A stretch of 64,000 nucleotides of DNA. Source: Catenuloplanes indicus. Lineage in GTDB: Bacteria; Actinomycetota; Actinomycetes; Mycobacteriales; Micromonosporaceae. Positions within the stretch are counted from its first letter, which is position 1, and every line of letters begins with the position of its first letter. The notes under the pieces were generated by a model. It saw only the letters and a program-made list of their open reading frames with translations. It had not been told where the DNA came from and ran no database searches. The DNA lies in NCBI RefSeq assembly GCF_030813715.1, contig NZ_JAUSUZ010000001.1, positions 4,960,001 through 5,024,000 of the forward strand. Reading direction: 5' to 3'. A program made the position numbers and the translations under genes. Shown here piece by piece: positions 1 to 9,274 of the stretch.

Positions 1-303
1 GGGTACATCAACTGGCCCGGCATGGGCGAGACGCAGGCGGACAAGCTGATCCTGGACACGCTGCTGCCGATGGCGTACGACGGACTGGACCGCTTCGGCG
101 TCGACCCGGCCGAGCGGGACCGGCTCCTCGGGGTGATCGAGGGCCGGTGCCGCACCGGGCAGACCGGGGCCGGCTGGCAGACCGCCCGGGTCACGGACGC
201 GGAGCGCCGTGGCCGCAGCCGCGACCAGGCCCTGCACGAGATGGTCCTCGCCTACACCGAACTCCAGCGTACGAACGAGCCGGTCCACCTCTGGCCATGC
301 TAG
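1..303 (+). CDS. C-terminal end of a probable glutamate-cysteine ligase (GCS2)-family protein
   Basis: The reading frame is open from the first base and stops at 301-303, so only the last 100 residues are present. The segment begins YINWPGMGETQADKL and continues through GVDPAERDRLLG to TGQTGAGWQ. I associate this pattern with the C-terminus of the actinobacterial YbdK/GCS2-like glutamate-cysteine ligase family, which joins glutamate to an amine through an acyl-phosphate. The catalytic region lies outside the window, so the assignment rests on remembered C-terminal similarity only. It converges on the gene at 332-1624, with 28 bases between the two stops and no obvious terminator. Confidence 0.45.
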   Translation, partial: GYINWPGMGETQADKLILDTLLPMAYDGLDRFGVDPAERDRLLGVIEGRCRTGQTGAGWQTARVTDAERRGRSRDQALHEMVLAYTELQRTNEPVHLWPC

Positions 304-331
304 CTGGCCGTCGCTGCCCGCGCCGGTGCGG

Positions 332-1624
332 TCAGTCCTTGGTATCGGGCTTGGACGGGGGTACCGGCTTCGGCTTGACCGAGGCGCGGGCCCGGCCGGT
401 GGGCTTGGGCTGCTGATCGGTGACGAGCTCAGGAGCCGGCGGCTTGTCGGCGGGCTTGTCCGCCGGGGACGGGCGTTTCGGCCGTGACTTCGGGGCCGTG
501 CCGTCCTCCTCGTCGGCCAGGCCGAGCGTTGGCCGCTCCGATTTGGGCTTCAACCGCAGTTTCGGGGTTCCCGGCTGGGGCTGAGACGGTACCGGTGGCG
601 CCGGTTGCGCCGGGACCGCCGGTGGCGGGCGGAGTGGTTCCGGGGCGGCGGTGAGCGCCGGGCGTACCGTCGGGGCCGGGTCTTCGTCGTCGAGGTCGAC
701 CGGGAGCAGCGCCCGTTCGTAGGAGGGGCGGGGCGTGGCGGCCGCGATGATCACGGAACCGAGCAGGCCGGCGATCACCGCGTACGGTGCGATCAGGTAG
801 GCCGACACCTGCCAGGACTCCATGCCGACCGGGCGCGGGGCGGCCATGAAGTACGCGGCCGCGACCAGGATCGGGCCGATCGCGCCGGAGACCGACACGC
901 CGACCTTCGAGTCGGTGCGGCGACCGCCCCACCACGCCGAGACCAGGCCCGCGACCAGCGCGGCGGACAGCGAGATCGCGGCGCCCGGCCAGTACAGGCT
1001 GCGGATCCAGTAGCCCTCGCCGTCGTCCGTGATGCGCCAGACGCCGAGCTGCGCACCGGCGAAGCCGCGGCCGGACAGCGCGCCGTCGACCGTCGCCGCG
1101 ATCGCGAGCAGCCAGAGCCAGGCGGTCGTGATGATCACGTTTGCCGCTATCGCCGCGGACGAGATCGCGGCGAATGACACGGCCAGGCCGACCAGTACGC
1201 CGATCACGGTGTAGCCGGCCGCGATCGTCTCCGGCGCGAACGTGTAGTCCTGCGCGGCCTCCCGGGCCGGCACCGCGACCAGCGCCACGGTCACGGCCGC
1301 GCCGAGCGCGGCGGCAAGGCACAGCGCGATACGCCAGAGCACCAGCTCCAGCATTCCGCTGACCTTGCGCGCGGTGGGATCCGCGGCCAGCGCACTCGGG
1401 CCGCTGCGCCGGTCCGCGTAGACCGCACCGGCTATCACGGACGTCGCCGCGATCCAGGTGGCCCATGTGAGGCTCGCCACCCAGACCGGCTCCGCGGAAC
1501 CGTCCGGCGACGGCACCCATGCGATGATCCCGAGCCCGTAACCGAGCCCCAACTGTGCTGCGCCGGTGCCCGCGGCCACGCCGACTGCCGACGCGATCGA
1601 TCCACCCCAGCCTCGTACGGCCAT
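332..1624 (-). CDS. Multi-pass membrane protein with long Pro/Lys-rich cytoplasmic tail
   Basis: This 430-residue protein has about eight hydrophobic segments in its first 300 residues. Examples are near residues 10-35, 50-70, 95-120, 135-165, 210-235, 245-265 and 275-295. A roughly 120-residue tail follows, very rich in Pro, Ala, Lys and Arg, with KPKSERP and KPADKPP stretches. I do not recognise a named domain. The ATG at 1622-1624 starts directly before the first membrane segment. No Shine-Dalgarno sequence is evident, so the mRNA may be leaderless. The next gene (1767) is divergent, so this gene is transcribed alone. The charged tail suggests a cytosolic scaffold or regulatory role, which is inference. 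Confidence 0.7.
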   Translation of the reverse strand: MAVRGWGGSIASAVGVAAGTGAAQLGLGYGLGIIAWVPSPDGSAEPVWVASLTWATWIAATSVIAGAVYADRRSGPSALAADPTARKVSGMLELVLWRIALCLAAALGAAVTVALVAVPAREAAQDYTFAPETIAAGYTVIGVLVGLAVSFAAISSAAIAANVIITTAWLWLLAIAATVDGALSGRGFAGAQLGVWRITDDGEGYWIRSLYWPGAAISLSAALVAGLVSAWWGGRRTDSKVGVSVSGAIGPILVAAAYFMAAPRPVGMESWQVSAYLIAPYAVIAGLLGSVIIAAATPRPSYERALLPVDLDDEDPAPTVRPALTAAPEPLRPPPAVPAQPAPPVPSQPQPGTPKLRLKPKSERPTLGLADEEDGTAPKSRPKRPSPADKPADKPPAPELVTDQQPKPTGRARASVKPKPVPPSKPDTKD

Positions 1625-1766
1625 GCGGGGGAGAGTAGCGGGCCAGGGCCACCCGAGGCGAGGAGGCGAACTGGGAGCGGGTCGTTACCGCAACGAGCTG
1701 AAACGGCCGATAGGTTTAGGGCGACCGCCAAGAGGACTGGCGACCGTCTCCGCGGAGAGGACAGCG

Positions 1767-2717
1767 ATGGCTGACGGCAGGCGTCCCGGTGACGACCAGG
1801 GCTCGCCCGACGAGACGCGGCAGTGGCGCGGCGATGACGCGCGGTACTGGGGCGGTGACGATCACACGGCCGCGGGCCGGCCACCGGCCGATCCATGGGC
1901 CGCGAACGAGGAGACCCGCCTGCAGCGCCCGATGAGCGGCCCGCCGCAGGGTGGCCCGCTGCGCGGCGGCGACCAGACCGCTCCCTACCGCCCGGTTTCC
2001 GGCGGTCACGACCAGACCGCGCCGTACCGTCCGATCCCCGGCGGTGATCAGACCCGGCGGATGGATCCGGTGCAGGGTGGGCCGGCCGGCCCCGGCGGCC
2101 AGGACCCGTGGACCGCGCGCGCGTCCGTGCGTCCCTCCGAGCCGGCCGGTGCGTTCACGCAGGCCGACCCGTTCTCCCGCGATGACCCCGGCTGGAGCGC
2201 GCCGGAGGAGCCGAACCGCAAGTGGCTGATGCCGGTCATGTGGGGCGTGATCGCGCTGCTGGTGATCCTGCTGCTCGCCACCGGCATCTACTTCGGCACG
2301 CAGACCGGCGGCAGCGACGACCCGGAGCCGACCCCGACCGCGACCGCCGCCGCGACGCCGACCGCGCAACGGACCAGCGCGGAGCCGACCGAGGAGGCGT
2401 CGGAGGAGCCGTCCGCCCCGGAGACCACCGCGGCGCCGAGCCCGACCCGGGCCGCCGAGGTGGAGGTGCCGCGGATGACCGGCTACACGATGCAGGAGGC
2501 GCAGCAGGAGCTGGCCGGGCTCGGCCTGCCGTTTGCGCTGGTCTATCAGGCGACGGACGACTTCGACCCGAACACCGTGATCGACTCCGACCCGCCGGGC
2601 GGCGCCGTGGTGCCGAAGGGCACGAAGATCACCCTCACCGTGGCCCGGGCGCCGGAGCCCACCGCGCCCGCGGAGCCCACCGGCGGTCCGACCACCGAGC
2701 CGGGCCCGAACGGCTGA
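1767..2717 (+). CDS. Single-pass membrane protein with one extracytoplasmic PASTA domain
   Basis: The ATG at 1767 follows a GGAGAGGA ribosome site and gives 316 residues. Residues 1-150 form a polar, Gly/Pro/Asp-rich cytoplasmic part with repeated QTAPYRP-like phrases. A single membrane helix lies near residues 153-175 (MPVMWGVIALLVILLLATGI). A Thr/Ala/Glu/Pro-rich linker follows. The rest is one PASTA domain that begins VPRMTGYTMQEA and ends VPKGTKITLTVA. PASTA domains bind peptidoglycan or muropeptides in PknB-type kinases and penicillin-binding proteins. There is no kinase or transpeptidase domain, so it may be a cell-wall sensor or a partner of PknB, encoded 17 kb away. That role is inference. 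Confidence 0.75.
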   Translation: MADGRRPGDDQGSPDETRQWRGDDARYWGGDDHTAAGRPPADPWAANEETRLQRPMSGPPQGGPLRGGDQTAPYRPVSGGHDQTAPYRPIPGGDQTRRMDPVQGGPAGPGGQDPWTARASVRPSEPAGAFTQADPFSRDDPGWSAPEEPNRKWLMPVMWGVIALLVILLLATGIYFGTQTGGSDDPEPTPTATAAATPTAQRTSAEPTEEASEEPSAPETTAAPSPTRAAEVEVPRMTGYTMQEAQQELAGLGLPFALVYQATDDFDPNTVIDSDPPGGAVVPKGTKITLTVARAPEPTAPAEPTGGPTTEPGPNG

Positions 2718-2722
2718 CCTGA

Positions 2723-3079
2723 TCAGCGACTGCGGACCGCGACGGCCGAGGTGGAGAGGCCCGGTCGTCGCGGTGCGGCGCCGGCCCTCGCCTCCGGTGA
2801 GGCGTTGATCTGGCGTAGCCCGTCCACCTGCACGAAGATCGAACGGCGCTCGACGGCGTCACCGCCGGCATTGAGCTCGTAGCCGTCCAGCCAGACCCAG
2901 CCGTCGTAGGTCGGCCAATCGTGCACCCGGATCACCCGGAAGTAGAGCGGCTCGGTGAACTGAACGCTCGCCGAACGGGTCACGCAAAGGATATCGCCGG
3001 ACCGGGGCAACACATCGACTCCTTGATCCGCGGTTTTCGCTGCGTCGGTCTTGTCCCGTGGCACGCCTGATGCGCCCAC
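2723..3079 (-). CDS. Small conserved hypothetical protein (WVWLDGY type)
   Basis: This is a 118-residue soluble protein with a distinctive core: GDILCVTRSASVQF, then FRVIRVHDWPTYDGWVWLDG, then ERRSIFVQVDGLR. I have a sense of this core from short uncharacterised actinobacterial proteins but know no function. Several starts are possible. Internal GTG or TTG codons just before the LPRSGDI stretch would shorten the N-terminus by about 20 residues, and the conserved part begins only there. It converges on the PASTA gene with five bases between stops. The core resembles that of the small gene at 6814-7065. Confidence 0.6.
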   Translation of the reverse strand: MGASGVPRDKTDAAKTADQGVDVLPRSGDILCVTRSASVQFTEPLYFRVIRVHDWPTYDGWVWLDGYELNAGGDAVERRSIFVQVDGLRQINASPEARAGAAPRRPGLSTSAVAVRSR

Positions 3080-3436
3080 GAATGGCGTTTCTGATCACCT
3101 GTTTTCGCTGGCTGCGAATTGTTATCGAACCGGCGTGAGGGTAGGCCGGTCCTCTGTGGCGCGTCGTATCGGGTCCGCCTCCCCGCCCGTCATGTCGGAC
3201 TTCGTCCAACTTGGACGGGCAGACCGGGAACGTTGAGTGACCCATGCCATACAGACAGATTGCATCAGGAGCCTAGTCAATGCAAGTTGCACGTCGGCTT
3301 CCGTGCGCCGGATACCGGTCCGGTTGATGGGCCTCCGAGATACCCGTCAGACTGAACGTCCTGCCGATAGTGAGCGCGGATTCGATCTTTCTGGTCGGGT
3401 TGATCCGGCCGGTCCACCCCTTAGCCGGAGGTAGCG
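3080..3436. promoter_or_regulatory. Divergent intergenic region with TTGCAT/ATGCAA inverted repeat
   Basis: This 357-base gap separates two divergent genes and must hold both promoters. The one structure I can point to is an inverted repeat, TTGCAT at 3260-3265 and ATGCAA at 3280-3285, centred about 165 bases before the XRE-type regulator. It is a candidate autoregulatory operator, but six-base arms are weak evidence. Confidence 0.25.
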
Positions 3437-4312
3437 GTGACCCAGCGCCGAAGCCCCACGGTCCGACGCCGCCGCCTCGGCGCCGAGCTGCGCAAACACC
3501 GTGAAGAAGCCGGTGTGACCATCGAGGCGGTGGCCGACCGCCTGCGCTGTTCCACCTCCAAGGTCTCACGAATCGAGACCGGGCACACCAGCGCGACCCC
3601 GCGAGATGTCCGGGCAATGCTGGACATCTACGGCATTGACGGCGACGAGTCCGCGGAACTGGTGCAGATCTCCCGTGAGGCGCGGCAGAAGGGCTGGTGG
3701 CACCCGTACAGCACCGTCCTGACCGGCGCATACGTCGGTCTGGAGGCGGAGGCGAACTCGGTCCGGGCGTACGAGCAGCAGGTTGTTCCCGGTCTCCTCC
3801 AGACGGAGGAGTACGCACGGGCGATGATCCGGTCCGCCCGGCCGGACATCTCCGCCGATGAGGTGGAGCGGAGAGTGCGTGTCCGAATGGAGCGTCAATC
3901 GTTGCTGATGCAGGACGACCCGATCGACCTGTGGATGGTGCTCGATGAAGCGGTAGTCAGCCGGCCGGTCGGCGGCGATGCGGTCATGCGAGCTCAGATT
4001 CACCACTTGGTCGTGACCGCCGAACTGCCGAACGTGACGTTGCAGGTCCTGCCGTTCGCGGCGGGCGCGCACGCCGGCATGGACGGAACGTTCACAATTC
4101 TCGACTTCCCCGAGCCCACGGACACCGACGTCGTCTACGCGGAGAACGCGACCGGTGGGCTGTTCCTGGAGAAGGCGGACGAGTTGCGGAAGTACGTCTT
4201 CATCTTCGATCACATCCGCGCCGCGGCCCTCCGACCGGAGGAGTCCGTATCCCTCTTAGCGGACCTGGCGAAGGAGCCATTGTGGGAGTGGAGACAGCGG
4301 GGCCTGACCTGA
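3437..4312 (+). CDS. XRE-family regulator with Scr1/DUF5753 C-terminal domain
   Basis: This 291-residue protein has an N-terminal lambda-repressor-like helix-turn-helix. It runs over about residues 14-70 and includes LRKHREEAGVTIEAVADRL and CSTSKVSRIETGH. The C-terminal domain is typical of the DUF5753/Scr1 family: RAYEQQVVPGLLQTEEYARA, then WMVLDEAVV, then LQVLPFAAGAHAGMDGTF. The GTG at 3437 follows GGAGGTAGC. Proteins of this class are very abundant in actinomycetes and are nearly always followed by a DUF397 gene, as here, with a 31-base overlap. In Streptomyces such pairs (Scr1/Scr2) were described as toxin-antitoxin-like regulators of antibiotic production. The target here is unknown. Confidence 0.88.
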   Translation: MTQRRSPTVRRRRLGAELRKHREEAGVTIEAVADRLRCSTSKVSRIETGHTSATPRDVRAMLDIYGIDGDESAELVQISREARQKGWWHPYSTVLTGAYVGLEAEANSVRAYEQQVVPGLLQTEEYARAMIRSARPDISADEVERRVRVRMERQSLLMQDDPIDLWMVLDEAVVSRPVGGDAVMRAQIHHLVVTAELPNVTLQVLPFAAGAHAGMDGTFTILDFPEPTDTDVVYAENATGGLFLEKADELRKYVFIFDHIRAAALRPEESVSLLADLAKEPLWEWRQRGLT

Positions 4313-4500
4313 GCAGCGCGACGTGGCGCAAGAGTTCTCGCAGCGGCCCCAACTGCGACAACTGTGTGGAGATCGCTTTCGTCACGCCGACGATCGCGAT
4401 TCGTGACTCCAAGGACCCGAACGGTCCGGCGCTGATCCTCGCGCCGGGCGGCTGGTCCGCCTTCCTCGCCGGCACCAAGAACGGCGAGTTCGACCTCTAG
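4282..4500 (+). CDS. DUF397 protein, partner of the Scr1-type regulator
   Basis: This 72-residue protein starts at GTG 4282 behind AAGGAGC, inside the end of the XRE gene, so the two are translationally coupled. It carries the DUF397 signature: WRKSSRSGPNCDNCVEIAF, then IAIRDSKDPNGP, then GWSAFLAGTKNGEFD. DUF397 proteins are the small partners of Scr1/DUF5753 regulators; the pair is thought to behave like a toxin-antitoxin module. A second pair lies on the mobile element at 44383-45410. Confidence 0.88.
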   Translation: MGVETAGPDLSSATWRKSSRSGPNCDNCVEIAFVTPTIAIRDSKDPNGPALILAPGGWSAFLAGTKNGEFDL

Positions 4501-4656
4501 AGACACTCGTCCGGTGGGCCGTACGCTGCCGTCCGGCCCACCGGACGCCCGCAAAACAGACATTTTCGCCGTGGCCGGATCGCCAGGACCTTCGTTGCAC
4601 TCATGAACCCGGTGTTGCGCCGGGCCGAGTTGAAGCGAGCAAGGCAGGCGAGAGCA

Positions 4657-5070
4657 GTGAGCATTGGCCCCGACAACCTCGGCAACGGATCGGCGACTCA
4701 GGACCGGTTCGCCGGTCACCTGAACGGGTACCGTCCGATCCAGCGCGACCGGGTCCTCTCCGGCGAGGTCGGCCCCGACGTCGAACTGAGCCCGCGCTCC
4801 GGCGCGCTCGACGAGCCGTCCATCGACCACAACCCCCGGCTGCCGTCACTGGCGCTGGCCGGCCTGGAGGAGCCCGTCTTCCCCACCACCGGCTGGCCGG
4901 ACACCTCCGACCCGGGCCCTCTCGCGGACCACCCACTGCTCCGCGGCCTGCTCCTCGAGCTGCCACCGCGCGGCTCCCTCCCCGAGCCGGGCTGGCTGGA
5001 CCGCTGGTTCGAGGCGACCCGCGCCATCCTGGAACTGATCTACACCCAGGGCGCGCTCGACCGCCGCTGA
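4657..5070 (+). CDS. Conserved hypothetical protein (GWPDTSDPGPLADHPLLRG type)
   Basis: I chose the GTG at 4657, which gives 137 residues, because an AGGCGAGAG purine run precedes it and the upstream residues look like untranslated sequence. An ATG at 4603 would add 18 residues. The protein is acidic, proline-rich and soluble. Its C-terminal half contains TGWPDTSDPGPLADHPLLRG and GWLDRWFEATRAILELIYTQ. I associate this with small Micromonosporaceae proteins of unknown function. It may be co-transcribed with the upstream XRE/DUF397 pair, 156 bases away. Copy A of the dispersed 46-nt repeat begins 44 bases after its stop. Confidence 0.6.
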   Translation: MSIGPDNLGNGSATQDRFAGHLNGYRPIQRDRVLSGEVGPDVELSPRSGALDEPSIDHNPRLPSLALAGLEEPVFPTTGWPDTSDPGPLADHPLLRGLLLELPPRGSLPEPGWLDRWFEATRAILELIYTQGALDRR

Positions 5071-5114
5071 CCGCCATTCCCGCGGCCCGGCAAGGCTCGA
5101 AGAGCCACCAAGCC

Positions 5115-5160
5115 GATTTTCCCGCTTCCGGCGTGGTGCCGCCCGCATGCTCCCGCGGGC
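5115..5160 (-). repeat. Dispersed 46-nt repeat, copy A
   Basis: On the minus strand this begins GCCCGCGGGAGCATGCGGGC and ends AAGCGGGAAAATC. It matches copies at 5839-5884 and 62772-62817, with only about five to seven differences to each. GCCCGC and GCGGGC can form a 6-bp stem with an 8-base loop. Behind it, 5177-5201 matches the reverse complement of 62731-62755 exactly (25 bases) at almost the same distance, so the full unit is about 90 bases. It lies 44 bases behind the stop of the gene at 4657-5070, in the same orientation relative to that gene as the other two copies have to theirs. Confidence 0.75.
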
Positions 5161-5838
5161 AAACCTCCGGCTTCCCTCCGACTCCGCTGGCGCTCCGCTC
5201 CGGTCCGCCGTCCGGAGCCGGTCCCGCCGTGGGTCACCAGAACCCCACGCAACTCCGCTCCCGGCCTACGCACCGCCGGTGTGTCCCGCACCGGGCGTCT
5301 GTCGCGCTGTATAGCGCGGGGAAGTTTCCGCCGCTGGCTCTCCGCTGTGGTCCGCCCATCCGGGCCCATTACGCCGCTGTTCATCGAAGAGCCACGCGAA
5401 TGCGCGGTCAAATCCCGCGCGCGTGCCGCGTGACGCGCTACGTCATCGTGCAGCATGCCGCGTCACCGCGACCGCGTCACCGTCACCGCGCCGCGTAATC
5501 GTGACCGCGCCGCGTAACCGGGTGTCGCGTGGCGGGGCCGCGTGCCGCAGGACCGTGCCACGTCACCATGACCGTGACCGCGCCGCTTAACCCGTGTGCC
5601 GCGTGACCGGGCCGCGTGTGTTCGCGTCTGTGGTTCGGGTGGCGTGGTTTTGGTGCTGGGGGTGGGGGAGTGCCGTCCGCGGGCGCCGCGCGCCCGACAT
5701 TCGGAATAAGGCGGGTGGGGGATAGCTGGAGAACGTAGGGGCGGCGCTTTCGGTGCGTCGCTGTGCGGGTGTTCGGGCCGGCTGGTTTTGGTCTTGCCGA
5801 TGCGGGACCGGAAGGGAGGCCGCCTGCGGCCGACCGGT

Positions 5839-5884
5839 GCCCGCGGGAGCATGCGGGCCGCACTACGCCGGGAGCGGGAAGATC
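5839..5884 (+). repeat. Dispersed 46-nt repeat, copy B
   Basis: This begins GCCCGCGGGAGCATGCGGGC and ends GAGCGGGAAGATC, closely matching copies A and C. It ends 11 bases before the stop codon of the minus-strand gene at 5896-6513. It therefore lies at the start of that gene's 3' untranslated region. The 25-base companion sequence seen with copies A and C is not recognisable here. Confidence 0.75.
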
Positions 5885-5895
5885 TGGGGTTTGGG

Positions 5896-6513
5896 TCAGC
5901 GGCTGAGGGCAGCGGTGGAGGCGCGGCGGACCGTTATCGCGCCCTCGGCGAGGCGGCTGTGGCGCAGGGCGTGGCGGACGGCGAGGACGAGGGTGGCGAG
6001 CGTCAGGCCGGTGATGAGGATGGCGATCGCGCCGGAGCCGGCCGGGTCGAGCCAGCCGGTGGCCAGCGTGGCGGTGACGGCGGAGGCGAGTGCGGCGGCC
6101 AGGGCGGTGGCCTGCAGCGGGATCGCGAGCAGTGGGTGGGCGGCGCCGGCACGCAGTGCGGGCGGCAGGGGGACGCCGGGTGCCGAGGTGAACGCGGACG
6201 TGGCGGTGCGGATCCGGGCGACGCGGCGCAGCGTGAAGCCGGCGGCGAAGACGGCCGGGATCAGCGGGAGGAGCACCGAGAGCAGGCGTGGGTCGACCGT
6301 GCCGGGCGTGGCCGGGGACCACTCGGGGGCCGGTATCAGGGCCAGCGCGATCAGGACGGCGAGGCCGCTGGTGGCGAGCGCGAGCACCGCGCCGGACCGC
6401 TGCCGCAGTGCGCGGGCGGACGGCGCGTCGGGCAGGCCGTCGGCCAGGACGCCGGCGGTGAGCCAGACGGCGGCGAGAGCGAGCATGGCCCCGAGGTGCA
6501 CGGCTTCGGTCAT
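5896..6513 (-). CDS. Multi-pass membrane protein of unknown function
   Basis: The ATG at 6511-6513 gives 205 residues that begin MTEAVHLGAMLALAAVWLTA. Five to six hydrophobic segments lie near residues 6-25, 42-62, 78-95, 123-152 and 161-180, joined by short Arg-rich loops. No family signature is visible. It is monocistronic: downstream is only the repeat region, and upstream is a 300-base divergent gap. Copy B of the 46-nt repeat sits directly behind its stop. Confidence 0.65.
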   Translation of the reverse strand: MTEAVHLGAMLALAAVWLTAGVLADGLPDAPSARALRQRSGAVLALATSGLAVLIALALIPAPEWSPATPGTVDPRLLSVLLPLIPAVFAAGFTLRRVARIRTATSAFTSAPGVPLPPALRAGAAHPLLAIPLQATALAAALASAVTATLATGWLDPAGSGAIAILITGLTLATLVLAVRHALRHSRLAEGAITVRRASTAALSR

Positions 6514-6813
6514 GACGCTCAGCGTTACCCACATCGACGCGCAGCGAATCCGGGACGTGCCCTGGTCCGCTACCCGTAGGGGCAGCGCGAAATATCCGAC
6601 TATTTCGGATCTAGCGATCGAGGGGTGCGGCGCCATAACCTGCCGGGACAGGTTTCGCGCCCAGTGCGGCGCGGCAGGGACCGGCCTGGGGAGGGTCGGC
6701 CGGGGTCCCGCGCACCTCGTTGTGCCCGGGACCCCGTCTTCCTCCACCGCGAATGCAACACCCACAAAACTGGGAGTTGCATTTTTGGGTCTGGCGGGGG
6801 CAGTCTTGTCGAT
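6514..6813. other. Divergent intergenic region
   Basis: These 300 bases hold the promoters of the membrane gene (minus) and the small gene (plus). The stretch 6590-6625 is locally AT-richer (TATTTCGGATCTAGCGATC). I see no operator with good symmetry, no RNA gene and no other structure. Confidence 0.3.
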
Positions 6814-7065
6814 GTGGAGCCAGGTGCCGCGGTGCAGTGCGGTGACGTGCTGGCCCTCGCCGAGGGGGACTACAAGTTCGGCGCGGGCGGCCTCACGCTG
6901 CTGGTTGACGACGTGATGCACGTCCAGCGCCTGCCGGACGGGCTGTGGGTCTTCGTGCGCGGCGTGCGTCTCGACGACGTCGGCAACCCGCGCGACCCGC
7001 GCCAGGTGCTGGTGCGGATGGCCGCGATCCCCGCCGCCATCCGCCACCCCAGCGGCTGCCCCTGA
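6814..7065 (+). CDS. Small hypothetical protein
   Basis: Starting at GTG 6814 gives 83 residues. In-frame codons further upstream read as Arg-rich untranslated sequence. The body reads VQCGDVLALAEGDYKFG, then LTLLVDDVMHVQRLPDGLWV, then FVRGVRLDDVGNP. The order GDVLAL, a short beta segment, a V-D/H-W/L stretch and WVFVRGVRL resembles the core of the 2723-3079 protein. The two may be distant paralogues. Codon use is typical of the genome and the gene converges on the SDR gene with no gap. The start is uncertain and the function unknown. Confidence 0.45.
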   Translation: MEPGAAVQCGDVLALAEGDYKFGAGGLTLLVDDVMHVQRLPDGLWVFVRGVRLDDVGNPRDPRQVLVRMAAIPAAIRHPSGCP

Positions 7066-7823
<758 letters not shown>

Positions 7824-7827
<4 letters not shown>

Positions 7828-9200
7828 CGCGTACCCCCGAAGAAGGTGTGGTAAGGGTCGTCGCGGGCGACGCGCTGGAGGTAGAGGGCCAGCTCACGGG
7901 CGTGGTAGTCGCCCCACATGCTGGACTCGCCGTTCGGTACGCGCTGCCCCTGCGCCACGTGGTCCCAGCCGTTCGGCCGGTGGTAGACCGAGTGCAGGAT
8001 CAGGCCCTGGTGTGCCGGATCGGTGGACAGGTACGCCTCCGCGAACAGCGCGTTCGCCACGGTGAGCCCGGCCTGCCAGTACGTCCGGCCGTCCGCCACG
8101 CGCCCGTTCGCGCTCAGGTAGCGGCCCAGCCGGAGCAGGCCCTGAGCGCCGATCGCGGCCGCGGACGAGTCGACCGGCTCGTGCGCGTTGTACGGGTCGG
8201 CCGGCCGCCCCAGGTAGTCGCCGAGGTGGACGAGGCCGGGCGCGCCGGTGTCCCAGTACGGGATGCCGTCGACCGGCGTGTGCTCCAGGTAGAAGTCGCA
8301 GGTCGCGGTGGCCGCGTCGAGCATCATCGCGGTGATCTCCGCGCGCCCGCCGAATGCCTCCAGCTCGTCGTCGGAGACCGTCGAGAGGAACTCCAGCTGC
8401 TCCGGGTAGCCGAGCATCGCCCAGGCCAGGCCGCGCGTCCAGGTGCTGAACGGGGAGTAGCCCTGCTGCGAGCTCGGCGCGCGGTAGTGACCGTCGTTCA
8501 CGTTGAACAGCGACTCGTGCGCGGTGCGGCCGCGGACGTCGTAGAAGTCGCGGCCCTCGCCGTACCAGATGTTGAATCGGGCGGTGTTACGCGCGTGCTC
8601 GACGATCCGGCCGAGCAGCGAGATTCTCTCGTCGTGCTCGCCCATCAGCGCGTGCCCGAGCAGGTGCGAGACGGCCAGCGCGCGGCACGACCGGATGGTG
8701 TCCACGAACAGCGACTGCGGCCCGTTGAACGAGTAGATGTAGCCGGTGCCGTCCTGTGTGCGCTGCCAGCGGGCTGCCTGCACCGCACCGGTGATCTTCA
8801 GGGCCAGCTCGTGGAAGTTCCGGTCGCCGGCGTCGATCCGGCCCTCGTTCGCCAGCCGCCACAGGTTGCCGTACGTGCTGACGTTGTTGAACCCGTGGTC
8901 GTGCACACCGATGTGGCTGACGTGCCCGGCCATCACGTTCACGGTGGCGTCCCGGCCGATGGTCAGGAACCGCTCGTCGCCGGTCGCGTCGAACTGGAGG
9001 ATTGCGGAGCCGTACTGAAAGCCCTGGGTCCACTCGGTCCAGCCGCGGGCCGTGTACCGCCCCGCCACGGTGAAGACCGGCGAGGGGGAGCCAGGCGGGC
9101 AGGTCTGCTCGATCGACTCGATCTTCGCGGCCGAGGCCGCCCAGAGCCGCTCGATCTTCGGCAGCAGGTCTGCCGGGCCGAGCCCGTCGTCGATCTTCAT
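7824..9200 (-). CDS. Glycoside hydrolase family 88, unsaturated glucuronyl/galacturonyl hydrolase
   Basis: I chose the ATG at 9198-9200, giving 458 residues, because it follows GGAAGG and a LacI-type operator lies just upstream. The frame remains open further upstream but without coding character. GH88 hallmarks are present: the Asp-bearing [17 protein letters not shown], then [18 protein letters not shown], then YWDTGAPG and [16 protein letters not shown]. These enzymes hydrolyse the unsaturated uronic acid from oligosaccharides made by polysaccharide lyases, by hydrating the C4-C5 double bond. No signal peptide is visible, so it acts in the cytoplasm on imported oligosaccharides. It is coupled by a 4-base overlap to the SDR gene. 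Confidence 0.88.
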
Positions 9201-9242
9201 GGCGGCGCCCTTCCGTCGGTGTCGGCGTGCCGCCACAGCATA

Positions 9243-9256
9243 GGAAAGCGCTTCCC
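9243..9256. promoter_or_regulatory. LacI-type operator before the GH88 gene
   Basis: The near-palindrome GGAAAGCGCTTCCC has the central AGCGCT typical of LacI-family operators in actinomycete sugar genes. It lies 42 bases before the GH88 start, so the GH88-SDR operon is probably repressed until its sugar is present. No LacI-family gene is in the window. Confidence 0.45.
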
Positions 9257-9274
9257 TGGATGGAACCCCTGCTT

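Larger units (their letters stand above)
5071..5895. other. 825-base non-coding region rich in repeats
   Basis: No convincing gene is present. It contains two copies of the dispersed 46-nt repeat, at 5115-5160 and 5839-5884. A diverged second copy of the associated CTCCGCT/GGTCCGCC phrase lies around 5325-5365. At 5450-5620 there is a degenerate short repeat built from phrases such as GTGACCGCGCCGCGTAACC. Open frames here are simple-repeat products of high GC. Confidence 0.6.
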
